Shown in pieces: positions 37,461 to 47,242 of a stretch of DNA of 64,000 nt. The stretch lies in assembly GCF_040807025.1 (NCBI RefSeq), contig NC_090942.1:43912911-43976910 (forward strand). The letters are read 5' to 3'. A program made the position numbers and the translations under genes. Position 1 is the first letter of the stretch, and each line of letters opens with the position of its first letter. Under the pieces are notes generated by a model. The model made no database searches. It worked only from the letters and a program-made list of their open reading frames with translations, and was not told the DNA's origin. This DNA is from Struthio camelus (Eukaryota; Chordata; Aves; Struthioniformes; Struthionidae).

Positions 37461-38210
37461 TTATACAGAAGCTCCTTGTCCATCCATGCAGACCTCCTGC
37501 CATGTCTGCTTGATTTTCTTCGCATCAGGATAGACTGTTCTTGAGCTTGGAGAAGGTGATTCTTGAATATCGGTGAGCTCTCTTGGACCCCCGCTTCCCT
37601 CTAGGACCCTATCCTGTGGCATTCTTCTAAGCAGGTCCCTGAACAGGCCAAAGTCTTCTCTTGTGAACTCCAGGGTTGTGATCCTGCTTTTTTCCCTGCT
37701 CCCTCCTCGTAGGTTCCTGAACTCCACCATCTCATAGTGATCACAGCCAAGGCTGCCCCCAACCTTCCCATCCCCAACCAGTTCTTCTGTGTTTTTCAGT
37801 ATGAGGTCCAGCAGAGCATCTCTTCTCAGCAACTCCTCAATCACTCATTTCAGGAAGTTATCATCAGCGCTCCCTGGGCATGTGGTCTGTCACAGACACC
37901 CACCACGTCTCCCACATTGGTTTGCCAATGACTGTCAACCCATAAGCTTTTAGCTAATTCCTCACCCATCCCCAGGCAGAGCTCCATGCATTCCTGCAAC
38001 TCCCCCTCCTCAGCCTGTCCCAGCCTGTCCTACCTAAAGAGCCTATATCCATCCATCACAGCACTCCAGTTGCATGAGCTATCCCACCATGTCTCTGTGG
38101 TCCTGATGAGATACTAGCCCTGCAACTGTGTGCAGACCTCTAGTTCCTCCTCTTTGCTGCCCATGCTGTGTGTGTTAGTGTACAGGCACTTCAGAGAGGC
38201 ACCCAATTAT
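37461..38210 (-). pseudogene. CR1-B ORF2, endonuclease remains
   Basis: The 127-codon frame 37,461-37,844 carries RRDALLDLILKNTEELVGDG, LGCDHYEMVEFR and SRITTLEFTREDFGLFRDLL, which match the end of the CR1 apurinic-type endonuclease and the segment after it. Beyond it, 37,893-38,210 read on the minus strand gives CTQLQG, a stop codon at 38,114-38,116, TETWWD at 38,081-38,098 with the metal-binding Glu, and SAVMDGY. That is the N-terminal half of the same domain, which nicks target DNA. The middle of the domain, where the GDFN motif should lie, appears deleted around 37,850-37,892. The domain is therefore dead. Confidence 0.8.
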
Positions 38211-38240
38211 CCTGATTTCCCAGAAAGAGTATGCAAGCTT

Positions 38241-41200
38241 CCCCCATGATACTATTCTGCAGGCTTCAGAGCTGCACTGGTTAGGTAGGAGTTATAGGAA
38301 TGCAGCACAGCCATCCAAAATGGGGAGCAAAAGAAAAGGGAAGCATGTAGGTAGGGGGTGTGCTTGGTCCCCAATCCTCAAGGCATTCTGCAGCCTCGAG
38401 AACCAACGTTTTATTTAATAAATAAGATGAATGGGCATTAAAGGATTAATTAGGAAACATTTCAGCATCCTCATTAGTTCAGTCAATAGGGATTCAGCCA
38501 ATACTGAGATGTTTTCTCAGCAGTAGTAGCAGTAGTCCAGAAACTGGTTTTACACTTCTTCCAGAAGACCAGGACCCAGAAGCCTGTTTTATTCTTCTGG
38601 CATGTGGACTCAGTACTCACCTTGTAGCAAAAACCAAGTCCGTTTGCTGCTTTTTGTAACACCTGGAGGAGGCATAAACACAGTATTTTCTATCTCAAGG
38701 CTGAGTCAATCCGACTCTGAAGGATGAGAGATGACAACTTGAGATGATATGCCTGTAGGCCCAAACAGACTGATATTAAATGCAAACTTTTCCATCACTG
38801 TAAATCAGTTCTGGGTATATTTTTTAGACTTTGTACTGGCTAATAGTCATGTATTTGGGGGCATGGAGCAGCTGTACTTTATCTAGGACTCTCATTATCT
38901 TTATATCAAAGGCTCTGTTTCATGGCATTGATAAAACTCTCCTCTCACTTTCCATAAAACTTACCCTTAAATTTGAAGCCTGTAAACTAGTGATCGTCTT
39001 GCTTTGTTATTGCTGCTGTTATTCTTTAAGCTAGGAGTGACACTGCTCCATTGGAGCTCACCTTGTCTCAGGGCTTGCTTTTTAGATGAAAAAGAATACC
39101 AAAATGGATTTAGAAAAACCCATACCGCTCAGAACAAAAGAAATAAGTCAAATGCTGTAGCGTACAGAAGTGCCTGAAAAAAACTTGTAAGGCAGCCTGC
39201 AACTCAGAGTCTGCAACTCTGCCCTTTGGACACGTCTCACTGCAATCAATGGGATGCGCAGCAACAGCATTCAATTCCAGGAGGACGTAGTTACCTTAAT
39301 GCAGGCAGAAAGCAAACAGAGAAAAGCTTGTTCTACAGCCTCCTGTATATGACTAGGAATCTTTTAGCAGCATGCCAAAAAACCTTTCGGGAAGGTGCAG
39401 TTCTGTAATGAATATACCAACCACTTCTGACAACTGTGTCATTCAGAGTTCTGTCACTCAAAGCCTTCAGACCTTATTTTCTGTAATGCGTTTGCCTTAT
39501 GGATAAGGCTGAACCTAGCAGTGCTCTGTGGTGTTCAGTGGGGATAAATCATTGTAAAAAACGTACCTTATCAGGATAATCTTGTTCATTTTTATCACTT
39601 CCTTTTCATTTTTACATCTGGTTAACTCCCTTCCCAAATATAGAGATGGCAAATTAACTAAGTTAAGCGATTAAAACAAAGATCACCAGGTCTCAAGACA
39701 AATCATGGCATATGAAACTTCTTCAGTCTGTAAATCACTGCCTTCCCTCCAGCAGTTGATGTCTGCTAATATAAATCCACTCAGTCTGATTAAATGTGAC
39801 TTTGAGCAGTGGGCGTTTTTGTGCTTGTCTTTATACGTAAACGTAAATGTCAGCAAAATAAACGGAGCTTTGGGTGTTACTTATGTATTTGACGAGCCCC
39901 TTATACTCTCCCTACCAAGTTTAGTGTAAGAGCTTGACTAGATTTATCAGTTGCTTTATAAGGAGCAGCAAGAAACCTAGATTAAAGATTGCTAAGTTAC
40001 AAACCAGATAAGACATAGACGTATTTCCAAATTTATACAAACACCATGCCTAAATTCAAGAGAAGTGTAAGAAGCAGTCTGAGCTCAAGAATAGGTTAGC
40101 GTGTAAGATGGATTTCTCTCTCTATTTCTCTGCATGGCTTTACTTCCAGCTATATTTCAAAGGGGCATTACAGCATTCAGAACCTATTACAACATGCCAG
40201 CTAGGAGAGAAATAATGCCTAATACCCAGCATGGGGGCTTTTTAATGGTAATACAAATATTATGCAGCATTTCCCTCCCCAAGTCAAGCTGTGCTTGCCT
40301 TGAATGCAATCTTACTACAAACGCACACAAACACGCACGTCCTGGGTGCACAGGCCCTTGTTACAGTGAGGACAAAGTAGAACTGTCTTCACACACAGAT
40401 AATATAGACATTAATCCGACGATTGAAGAAATGGGATTTTGTACTGTGCAAATTCCGGTTCAAAGGAGGCATCCTTCTCAGTGTAGATGTCTTTGTTATC
40501 AGCCCATGTTTAGCTAACAACTGGTTTATTAAAAATGGCACGGCTATGAATGGCTTATGTACATATTCCTGGGCTTGGAACGATCCAGAATTATAGCTTA
40601 TGGCACTGGGGAAGCTTATGTACAGTGCACCGAGAAGCACCCAAGACGGACTTTTGCAATTGACAACACCTTTTCAGTCTACCTAAGTTACTAGGCTTTA
40701 TTTTTGTCCCGTATGATGGGTAAGTATTATCACGGAAGGCTGTATTCCTTCGTAACGGGAAAACGGTGGAAGCGTTTAGACCCCAGATGTGATGCGTCGT
40801 CCTGTGGTGCTACCTCAGGTGTGCTGCCAGCTTCCCTGTGGCTGCGCACTGGAAGGCCAGGTGGCACGCAGCTTTGAGCCCAGCAAATTTCCCTGTCAAA
40901 ATGTGTCTTACAGAGTCATGCCACAGGAGCGAGCAAACTGACTATTTTAAAGGATCCGGGAGAGAAATAGCTCCGCCTTTTGCAGGCCACTTTTTGCCTT
41001 CAGAAAGGTCAAGCAGGGATATATGTCAGACGATTTTCTCCACGTATCTAGTTTTGTTAAGAAAACAATTTGGAAGAGGCTAATTGAATTCTAGCTGCAT
41101 ACGGCTTGAAGACTAGAAAGGCCTCCGGAGGGGGCCAGCTAGCTGGGGCACAGAAGCATATTGTCCACAGTCCCTTTGCTCATGAACGTTTCCTTACACA

Positions 41201-43072
41201 GGTGCAGGGTCAGCAAAACAGTAAGGCAGGGAGTTCTGCTACACCATATTGATGCCTCCAGGGGATTTCCAGAGAAAATATCAACTAGGGCTTCTGACTT
41301 CATTCTGGTAGTTAAACACAGAATAATCACCTGGCTTCCAGATCATGGATATCAGTTATCCTGGCATTATCACCACTTTGGCCTCTACAGCATAACATCT
41401 TAATAAAATGGAGAGTTGGTGGTACTTTTTTTCTTCTTTGTTTAAAGGAGTATTTCCACTTCCATGAAACAGCAGCAAAATGCTAAAGTCCAGCCTGAAT
41501 CCAATCCCTTCTTGTATTTAACTACCAGCTCTTTGGTTTTTAAGCCATTTTAAAGTGAGAGTAATTCTCATACGAGGTGTTTGGAAACATGGTAAAGGGT
41601 TTTTTTTCCAGTAAGGAGCCAAAAAGGCACTTCAAATGCCTTTGGCAGGCCAGACAGTAAAACATACCTTAATGTTACTCAATTATAACAAGAAAAAAAA
41701 GCATGGCGCTAGAGCATCTAAAGTGGCATTATTTGGCCTATGAGCTGTCTGTGCCCTTTGTCTGGTAGACAGACAGAGTGTGCCAGGGACAAAAGCTCTG
41801 TATTTTGGGCCTTGATTTAAGTCCAGATTTGTCACAGACACTAAATTCATTTTAACTTCCAGCCACAGGAACAAAACGCTCATTAGAAACAGTGTGCTTT
41901 AATTTGAAAATGCTTCTTCCTGTTACGCTTCAGAGTTTTTCCTTCTACTTACAGATCATTCTTATCATACTCTGTAAAGGTGATTTTCCAGCAAAGTTTT
42001 ATTTTCTTTGACATGAAGCCTGACTCCATCCTTAGCTCTGAAAATTATGTCCTAGGAATAATGACACCTCATATTTCATCTGTTCTGGAAGACCACAGCA
42101 TCTGCACCAAGCGAATCACCACATGATATACAGTAGATCCTTGCTGCTCTAAGTCAGAGCTCATAGTTACAGCTGCAGTCAAATTGATAACGTTCTGTAA
42201 TCACTGTCACTAGTTTTTTTACAGAAACATGCCGACATTTTCCTACTATTCCTTGTTCTTGGCAAGATATTGCTGTTAGAATATCCAGTAGGAATTAACC
42301 CAGCTGCAAGATTTCATTCATTAGCCTTACAGCTAGGTGCTCTATTTCTTTTTGTGGATTTGGTGATAACTTAATCTCTCCCTGCTTGTCAGCTCTTGAC
42401 TGTAAAATCCTTCAATCCATGCTCCTGGAGATTTCACTCATCCCAAGAACAGTGCCACCGTTTTAATCATTTCAAACCCCTTTTGCACATCTACTGTGAT
42501 TAAAATAGTGGCTGAGAGAGCACCCTAAAGAATGAGTGTAGAGGACGTATCTACAGTCATCCTTTCTTAATTTTATTACTCTAGCCCAGGCTGCTTCTCT
42601 CTTTTCAGGAAGGGGGTAATATTGCATTAACTTATATATTCCTGCTTCTTAATCAAGTCACTGGAAATTCCTTAAGGAATGTAAAGAAAATAATAATTTC
42701 TGTTTCACTTCTACATGGAAACCAAACTTAAATCCAGTAATGTTATTGGTCTTGAAAGAGGTGCTACCTGAGCTGATGATGATCGTGATCTTTTTTGTTC
42801 TTTAAGCTGAGATACATACCCCACAGTCTTCTTCTGATCAACATGCCAGATGCCATATCCCAAAATACTCTTTGTCAGACCTTTGCATTTAAATTTACCA
42901 GGGCCAATAAAGAAAAGAATACAGGCTTTCATTATCGGGGAGATGGCTTATACTGAGACCTATATCTGGAGAATATTCTCCAGGTACAGATTCTTCGTGT
43001 CCTAAATGGGAGGAGGTTCAGCTATATGAGCACCTCTCTCGTGTCTCCTCCCGGTCTTTCGTTGGTCGGCAG
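38241..43072. other. Non-coding stretch, no gene seen
   Basis: The longest frame is 127 codons (40,134-40,517, plus) and has no recognised domain. The DNA is AT-rich except for the CpG-enriched patch at 40,711-41,130. No further repeat copy was recognised above about 38,330. Confidence 0.5.
40711..41130. other. CpG-enriched patch
   Basis: By hand count about 16-18 CpG dinucleotides lie in these 420 bases, several times the density of the flanks. The segment also holds an 81-codon open frame (40,838-41,083, plus) of unknown kind. It is a weak CpG island at best. It may be a promoter, an unmethylated regulatory element or chance. Confidence 0.3.
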
Positions 43073-43135
43073 ATCAGGACCACTGTGTCACAGAGCACAG
43101 CATAAGACTTGTGTGAGGGCTATGCATAATATAAG
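43073..43135 (+). other. Candidate small exon, plus strand
   Basis: A long pyrimidine-rich acceptor (TCTCCTCCCGGTCTTTC, then GGCAG at 43,068-43,072) is followed by 63 bases and a strong donor ATAAG/GTGAGT. One frame is open across the segment; the other two have stops. The peptide is too short to identify. It could be a non-coding RNA exon or chance. Confidence 0.2.
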
Positions 43136-43440
43136 GTGAGTGAGAATGATGAGGCATTAGACGGTGTCGGTATATTGCCTTTCACTGCGCTCTAGCCAGT
43201 CCTGAAAATCCAAAGCTTAGACTTAAAACTCAACAGCAAAGGAGAATTGCAGAAATGACCTTTTGATTATGAAGCTTTAAAGGCTATAAAGTTAAAGATT
43301 TATTCCCCTGGTAAAGTAACCAATACTTGGTTTTCCCTGTTTTAGACAGGGCTGCAGGCATCCTTGCTCTAGTTTCATCCTGCTATAAACTAGGCCAGAG
43401 AAATAACTTCTGGAGGGTTAATTTGCCTTGAAGTTGTAAA

Positions 43441-43826
43441 ATCACTGAATCACAGAATGATATAAGTTGGAAGGGGCCTCTGGAGGTTATGCTATAAAAA
43501 TTTAAATACCATGATACCTTGCAGGGAGACCAGGACCAACGGTTTCAGAACATCACAGTACTTGATTGATCTGGCTATCTGTTGGTCTGTCTGTCTATGT
43601 TGCCTTTCACATATAAGTCATTCATTCATGGATACTGAGCTGGAACACTAACTAGGAGAACAACTCCAATTATATGCTGAGAAGAGGATTTTTTTGTTGT
43701 TTGTTATGATTATCATTTAGTCAAACTCACTTGCTCAGAGCAGGGTCAGCTTATAACAGGTCCACATGAGTTTTGAATATCTTCAGGGATAAAGATTTCA
43801 CAACCTCTCTAGGAGAATGTATCCTG
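43441..43826 (-). mobile_element. CR1 3' remnant copy E, interrupted
   Basis: The CR1 3' end is recognisable at 43,441-43,490: tail units GAATCACAGAATGA, then AGTTGGAAGGGGCCTCTGGA. It continues at about 43,709-43,826 with GCTCAGAGCAGGGTCAGC, GTTTTGAATATCTTCAGGGA and CAACCTCTCTAGGAGAA. The two parts are adjacent in ordinary CR1 copies but here are separated by about 217 unrelated bases. The part kept is 3' untranslated region and the last codons only. Confidence 0.8.
43492..43708. other. Unidentified 217-base insert inside CR1-E
   Basis: This DNA splits the CR1-E copy and shows no CR1 similarity. GTTATG occurs at its left edge (43,486-43,491) and as its last six bases (43,703-43,708), as a short target duplication would. 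The insert has CTATAAAAATTTAAA near its left end and a T-rich right end (TTTTTTTGTTGTTT). No ORF and no known element were recognised. A 6-base repeat may be coincidence, and the CR1 flank is itself diverged. Confidence 0.4.
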
Positions 43827-45575
43827 GAAACAAGAATTTCCCTGGCTCCACCTTCTCTCTTCCCTCCTACTGGGTAGCTGAAGGTCTCTTTTTTCTTTCT
43901 TTCTTTTTTCTGCTAGATTTTTCTCCTAGGAAGAGATTTAATTCCTTCCCTGACTGTCTTAGTCCCCAGTTCTAAAATTCATTTTCTTAAGCCCTTAGCT
44001 GTGGCCGTGTAGAAGCACATGGAGTTCAGTGCATCTTTGGGTCCAAATTCAGTCCCAGAACCTTACTGTGATGTGTATAGAGTATTCTTGCATTACATTT
44101 TTGCACTTTACTTTTTGCAGTTCTCATTCACCCCTTGTAAAATAACCTGGCAGCTTTTAAATCTTAGAGAGACCACCACAGCAAAGAACTAGAACAACAG
44201 TGGTCTCGTTCTCTTTCCCACTTCCTAGAAAAACTAAACATACTGCATGAAGTCCAATAGGAAAGCTGATGCAGGGACTCTGACATGGAATTTAATGGTG
44301 TAGTTGTTACCACTTCTGAACTGAAGTCTGAACTGCAGCTTTTTATAAACCCCAGAAGGACCGTAGTCATTTGGGGTTGGAATGATTTTGATTGACTGTG
44401 CTTGTCCAGCTTGAATATGATGCCTAAGCTTCAGTCACTTAGGGTCCTTTCTAATTCATGGGCTTACCCTTGGAGGGAGTGAGTCATCCTGTGGGTTGCC
44501 TTTCTTTTTCCATTGATTACATAGTAAATAACCTGAGATGAGATTTGCCATTTTTAGGCAGCTAACTTTAGAAAGGATGAATCACACATCGCTAGTGTGG
44601 TGGGTTCCTCCTGTCACGAGTCCTGTAGAGTTGAATTCCTGCATCCATCTGTAACTTCGCCGGCTGTTATGAGGTTTCCTGGCTGGCCCAATTGCAAAAC
44701 TCAAGGGGGTGAGGGAAGTAATGTATGTTAACACACTACTGTCTTTGCTATCCTGATAAAGGACATCTCTGGAAGCGCTAGCAGTTAAAAATTTTGCATT
44801 ATCCATACTGGACTAAATACAAGTGCATTCTTATAGCATGGAAAGGAACAAGAGCAGTACTTCACACCCAGAGTCCTCTATCTAAATACAAAATGCTTCT
44901 GCTATCTAGATTTTATTTATGATTTACTCTATCGCTATAAAATCTTCCAGCAGTTTATAAATTACACTGAAGTAAATTACACTGTGTGCACTCTAACCTA
45001 GACATTGTGATTTCCAGAGAGATGGGAAATGATTACTGAAAACAGAGCTAAACAGAAGAGGAGAACAAGTTCCACAAATAAGGAAAGGAGCAGGAATTAG
45101 CATACATCTTCCTAACATTAACTATGATAAATCACAAAGAAGTGGCATGCTTCTGTTTTGCTTTCATAAGACTGTCTTCACCAGCAGGGAGGTAACAGTA
45201 GTGTTTTTAAAAGCAGCTGAGAAATTCCACAAGACTTTATTTTTGAGAGATCCCCACACAGAAAATTCAACTGAGTATAAGCAGCAGCAAAACAGATATA
45301 CAGTGTCTGGGATCCATAGCGGTACAGATTTCTTAGACTCGCTGTAAATGGAGAAAAGAAATTTTCACTGTAGATTTCTATTCTACCTAATTTTCCATGT
45401 GAGGTACATTTTCATACTCTGCCTCTACGTTTGTTACGTATCTGTTGCAAACAGAAGCCACCCACACACATTCCCCCCTCCCCCAAAATCAGCCCTCCCC
45501 ACCAACCATTAGGTGGGAGCTGCAGTCTACCAACAATTCTCTAGGGAGTTTTCTTTAATAGAGAGACCTCCAAGG
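43827..45575. other. Non-coding stretch, no gene seen
   Basis: A pyrimidine tract (about 43,880-43,910) is followed by AT-rich DNA with frames below 75 codons. Nothing could be assigned. Confidence 0.55.
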
Positions 45576-45777
45576 TCATTTGTAACATATCTGCAGCACG
45601 TATGCGTTCTTGGAGAATCTGTGCATAATCAGGCCAGTAGGAACATCAGGAAACCGCAAATACCGTGCAGCATCTCCATAACAATATCTAGGACTAAAAT
45701 ATGTGGTGATGTTTGCTAATATAATTCTGTAGCTGGAGAACCACAGGGGCACAGGACCGACGGTGAATCCGAGATAA
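45576..45777 (-). other. Candidate terminal exon, minus strand, unknown
   Basis: On the minus strand a run of 16 T (45,786-45,801) and ACTTTCAG form a strong splice acceptor ending at 45,778. It is followed by 66 open codons (GFTVGPVPLWFSSYR, GDAARYLRFPDV and more) to a stop at 45,576-45,578. A second frame of the same strand carries ILQERIRAADMLQMTLEV across the stop of the first. Neither matches a family I recognise. The T run could equally be a simple repeat that makes any downstream AG look like an acceptor. Confidence 0.2.
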
Positions 45778-45785
45778 CTGAAAGT

Positions 45786-45801
45786 AAAAAAAAAAAAAAA
45801 A
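45786..45801. repeat. Poly-A tract (poly-T on minus)
   Basis: Sixteen A in a row are seen directly. On the minus strand they form the pyrimidine tract of the candidate acceptor beside them. Confidence 0.8.
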
Positions 45802-47218
45802 TGTATCAAACATGAGCAGTTTAAGCCTAGTACGTGCAAGGGATACAAGGCTGAAATGGTTATGTTCAATAACATTCAGAGAGACTTAGTCACAGGTTTA
45901 CATTCAACCTAGAAACAAAAAAAAATACATTTTTCTTTGTAATATACACTAATCCAGCAAGCAGCAATGGTGCCCTGATTGATGATGAAACAGATAGGAG
46001 AGCAAAGAAAGCCAGGCTCTCTGTTTTTCAGTTTCCCCTCCCCTGTCACTGATTCAGTCCCTTCCCATCTCCTCTCCTCTATTTAATTAAAATACATTAG
46101 TGGCAATGCCTATTAACTAGCAGCTTTGCATTCTGCATCCGTTTCTCTCAGATTGGTCAGAGTCAATCTGACAGATGAAAAGAGGGTTTTGGCTTTTGCA
46201 GTCATTTAGCTGTGGCCTCTGAGTGTCTGCAGCGTGGCGCATAAGTAAGAGGAGCAGTTCTTGTAACGGAGGCTTGGGTGGAAAAGTCCGTAACTGCGTG
46301 CTCACCGCTCTCTGCGCTTCCCTCGTTCTGCTCTGCCCAGCTTTTAACCACATGGCCTTGGTCCGCTCTCAAACTGAATAACTAATGACTGTCCATCAGA
46401 GCAAACTTGCTGTAGGATCAGCTTTAGGATCAGAACTGTTTATAGTACTTTGCTTTACCCCTGGCAAGGAAACTTTTAAATAATGTTTTTTCCTCTGTTT
46501 GTTTTTGCAAATATAATTTGCAAACAATACAGATCACTGTACTCCAGGGGAAGGTAGTTACGGGAGAGGAATAGGGGATTTGTGTATTGTTTTAAGAGGG
46601 AAAAGGAGGTCATAAGCAGTATCGTGAGAAAAATAAACAACTGCAGATCTTTAGATCCTATTGGCAAAAATAAAACAAGGCCAGGAAACCAGTCCTGAGC
46701 TGAGGGCACAGGGCCATTGAGTAAATAAAACCATTTTTCCCCTGAAAACATTCAGAAACACTGAATAGCTGCTGATGTCCAAGTTAAAGTGATACAGATA
46801 GATAGAAACAAGCTCTGATTATTTTATTTTTCATGTAGAGCTGTCATGCGTCAAAGACCATTAGATACATCAGTAAAGTCTTGTGACGCTACTCTGGGCA
46901 AATGAGTATTATGTAACAGATGGGTAAAATGAAGCTTAAAGAAGTTGAAAACAAGTGACCTCACTGGAAATACAGCTCAGCAGTCTCCTGCTCAGATAAA
47001 TGTCCTCAGCCTCTGTCTCCATTCTTCCCTTTGCAGCTGCGATGTGTTTTCAGCAGTCACCACAGGAACATTGCCCTGGGGGACGGGAGCATGACTGGGA
47101 GCGTCAGAGGTGGCATCGGCCGCTGTCCCCCTGTGCCAAGCCGGAGCACACAATGTCAAGCCTCCCGCTCCATTCCCCACCTGTGGGAATCGAAGGCCAT
47201 GCAATTTCCACTGGAAAT

Positions 47219-47242
47219 AACTAGAATTATAACTAGAATTAC
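47219..47242. repeat. Two-copy 12-base tandem repeat
   Basis: AACTAGAATTAT is followed directly by AACTAGAATTAC. Confidence 0.8.

Larger units (their letters stand above)
35511..38240 (-). mobile_element. CR1 retrotransposon copy B, long and old
   Basis: This minus-strand copy of about 2.7 kb is the longest CR1 in the window. The 3' tail (AATCACAGA units on plus) begins at 35,511, followed by the 3' region and a heavily mutated ORF2. Translated pieces run in the expected order toward higher coordinates: C-terminal region, reverse transcriptase with FADD (36,371-36,568), linker (37,061-37,339), and the endonuclease half (37,461 to about 38,210). The upper boundary is unclear and may lie as far as about 38,330. 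Many indels and stops show a much older insertion than copies A and C. Confidence 0.9.
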
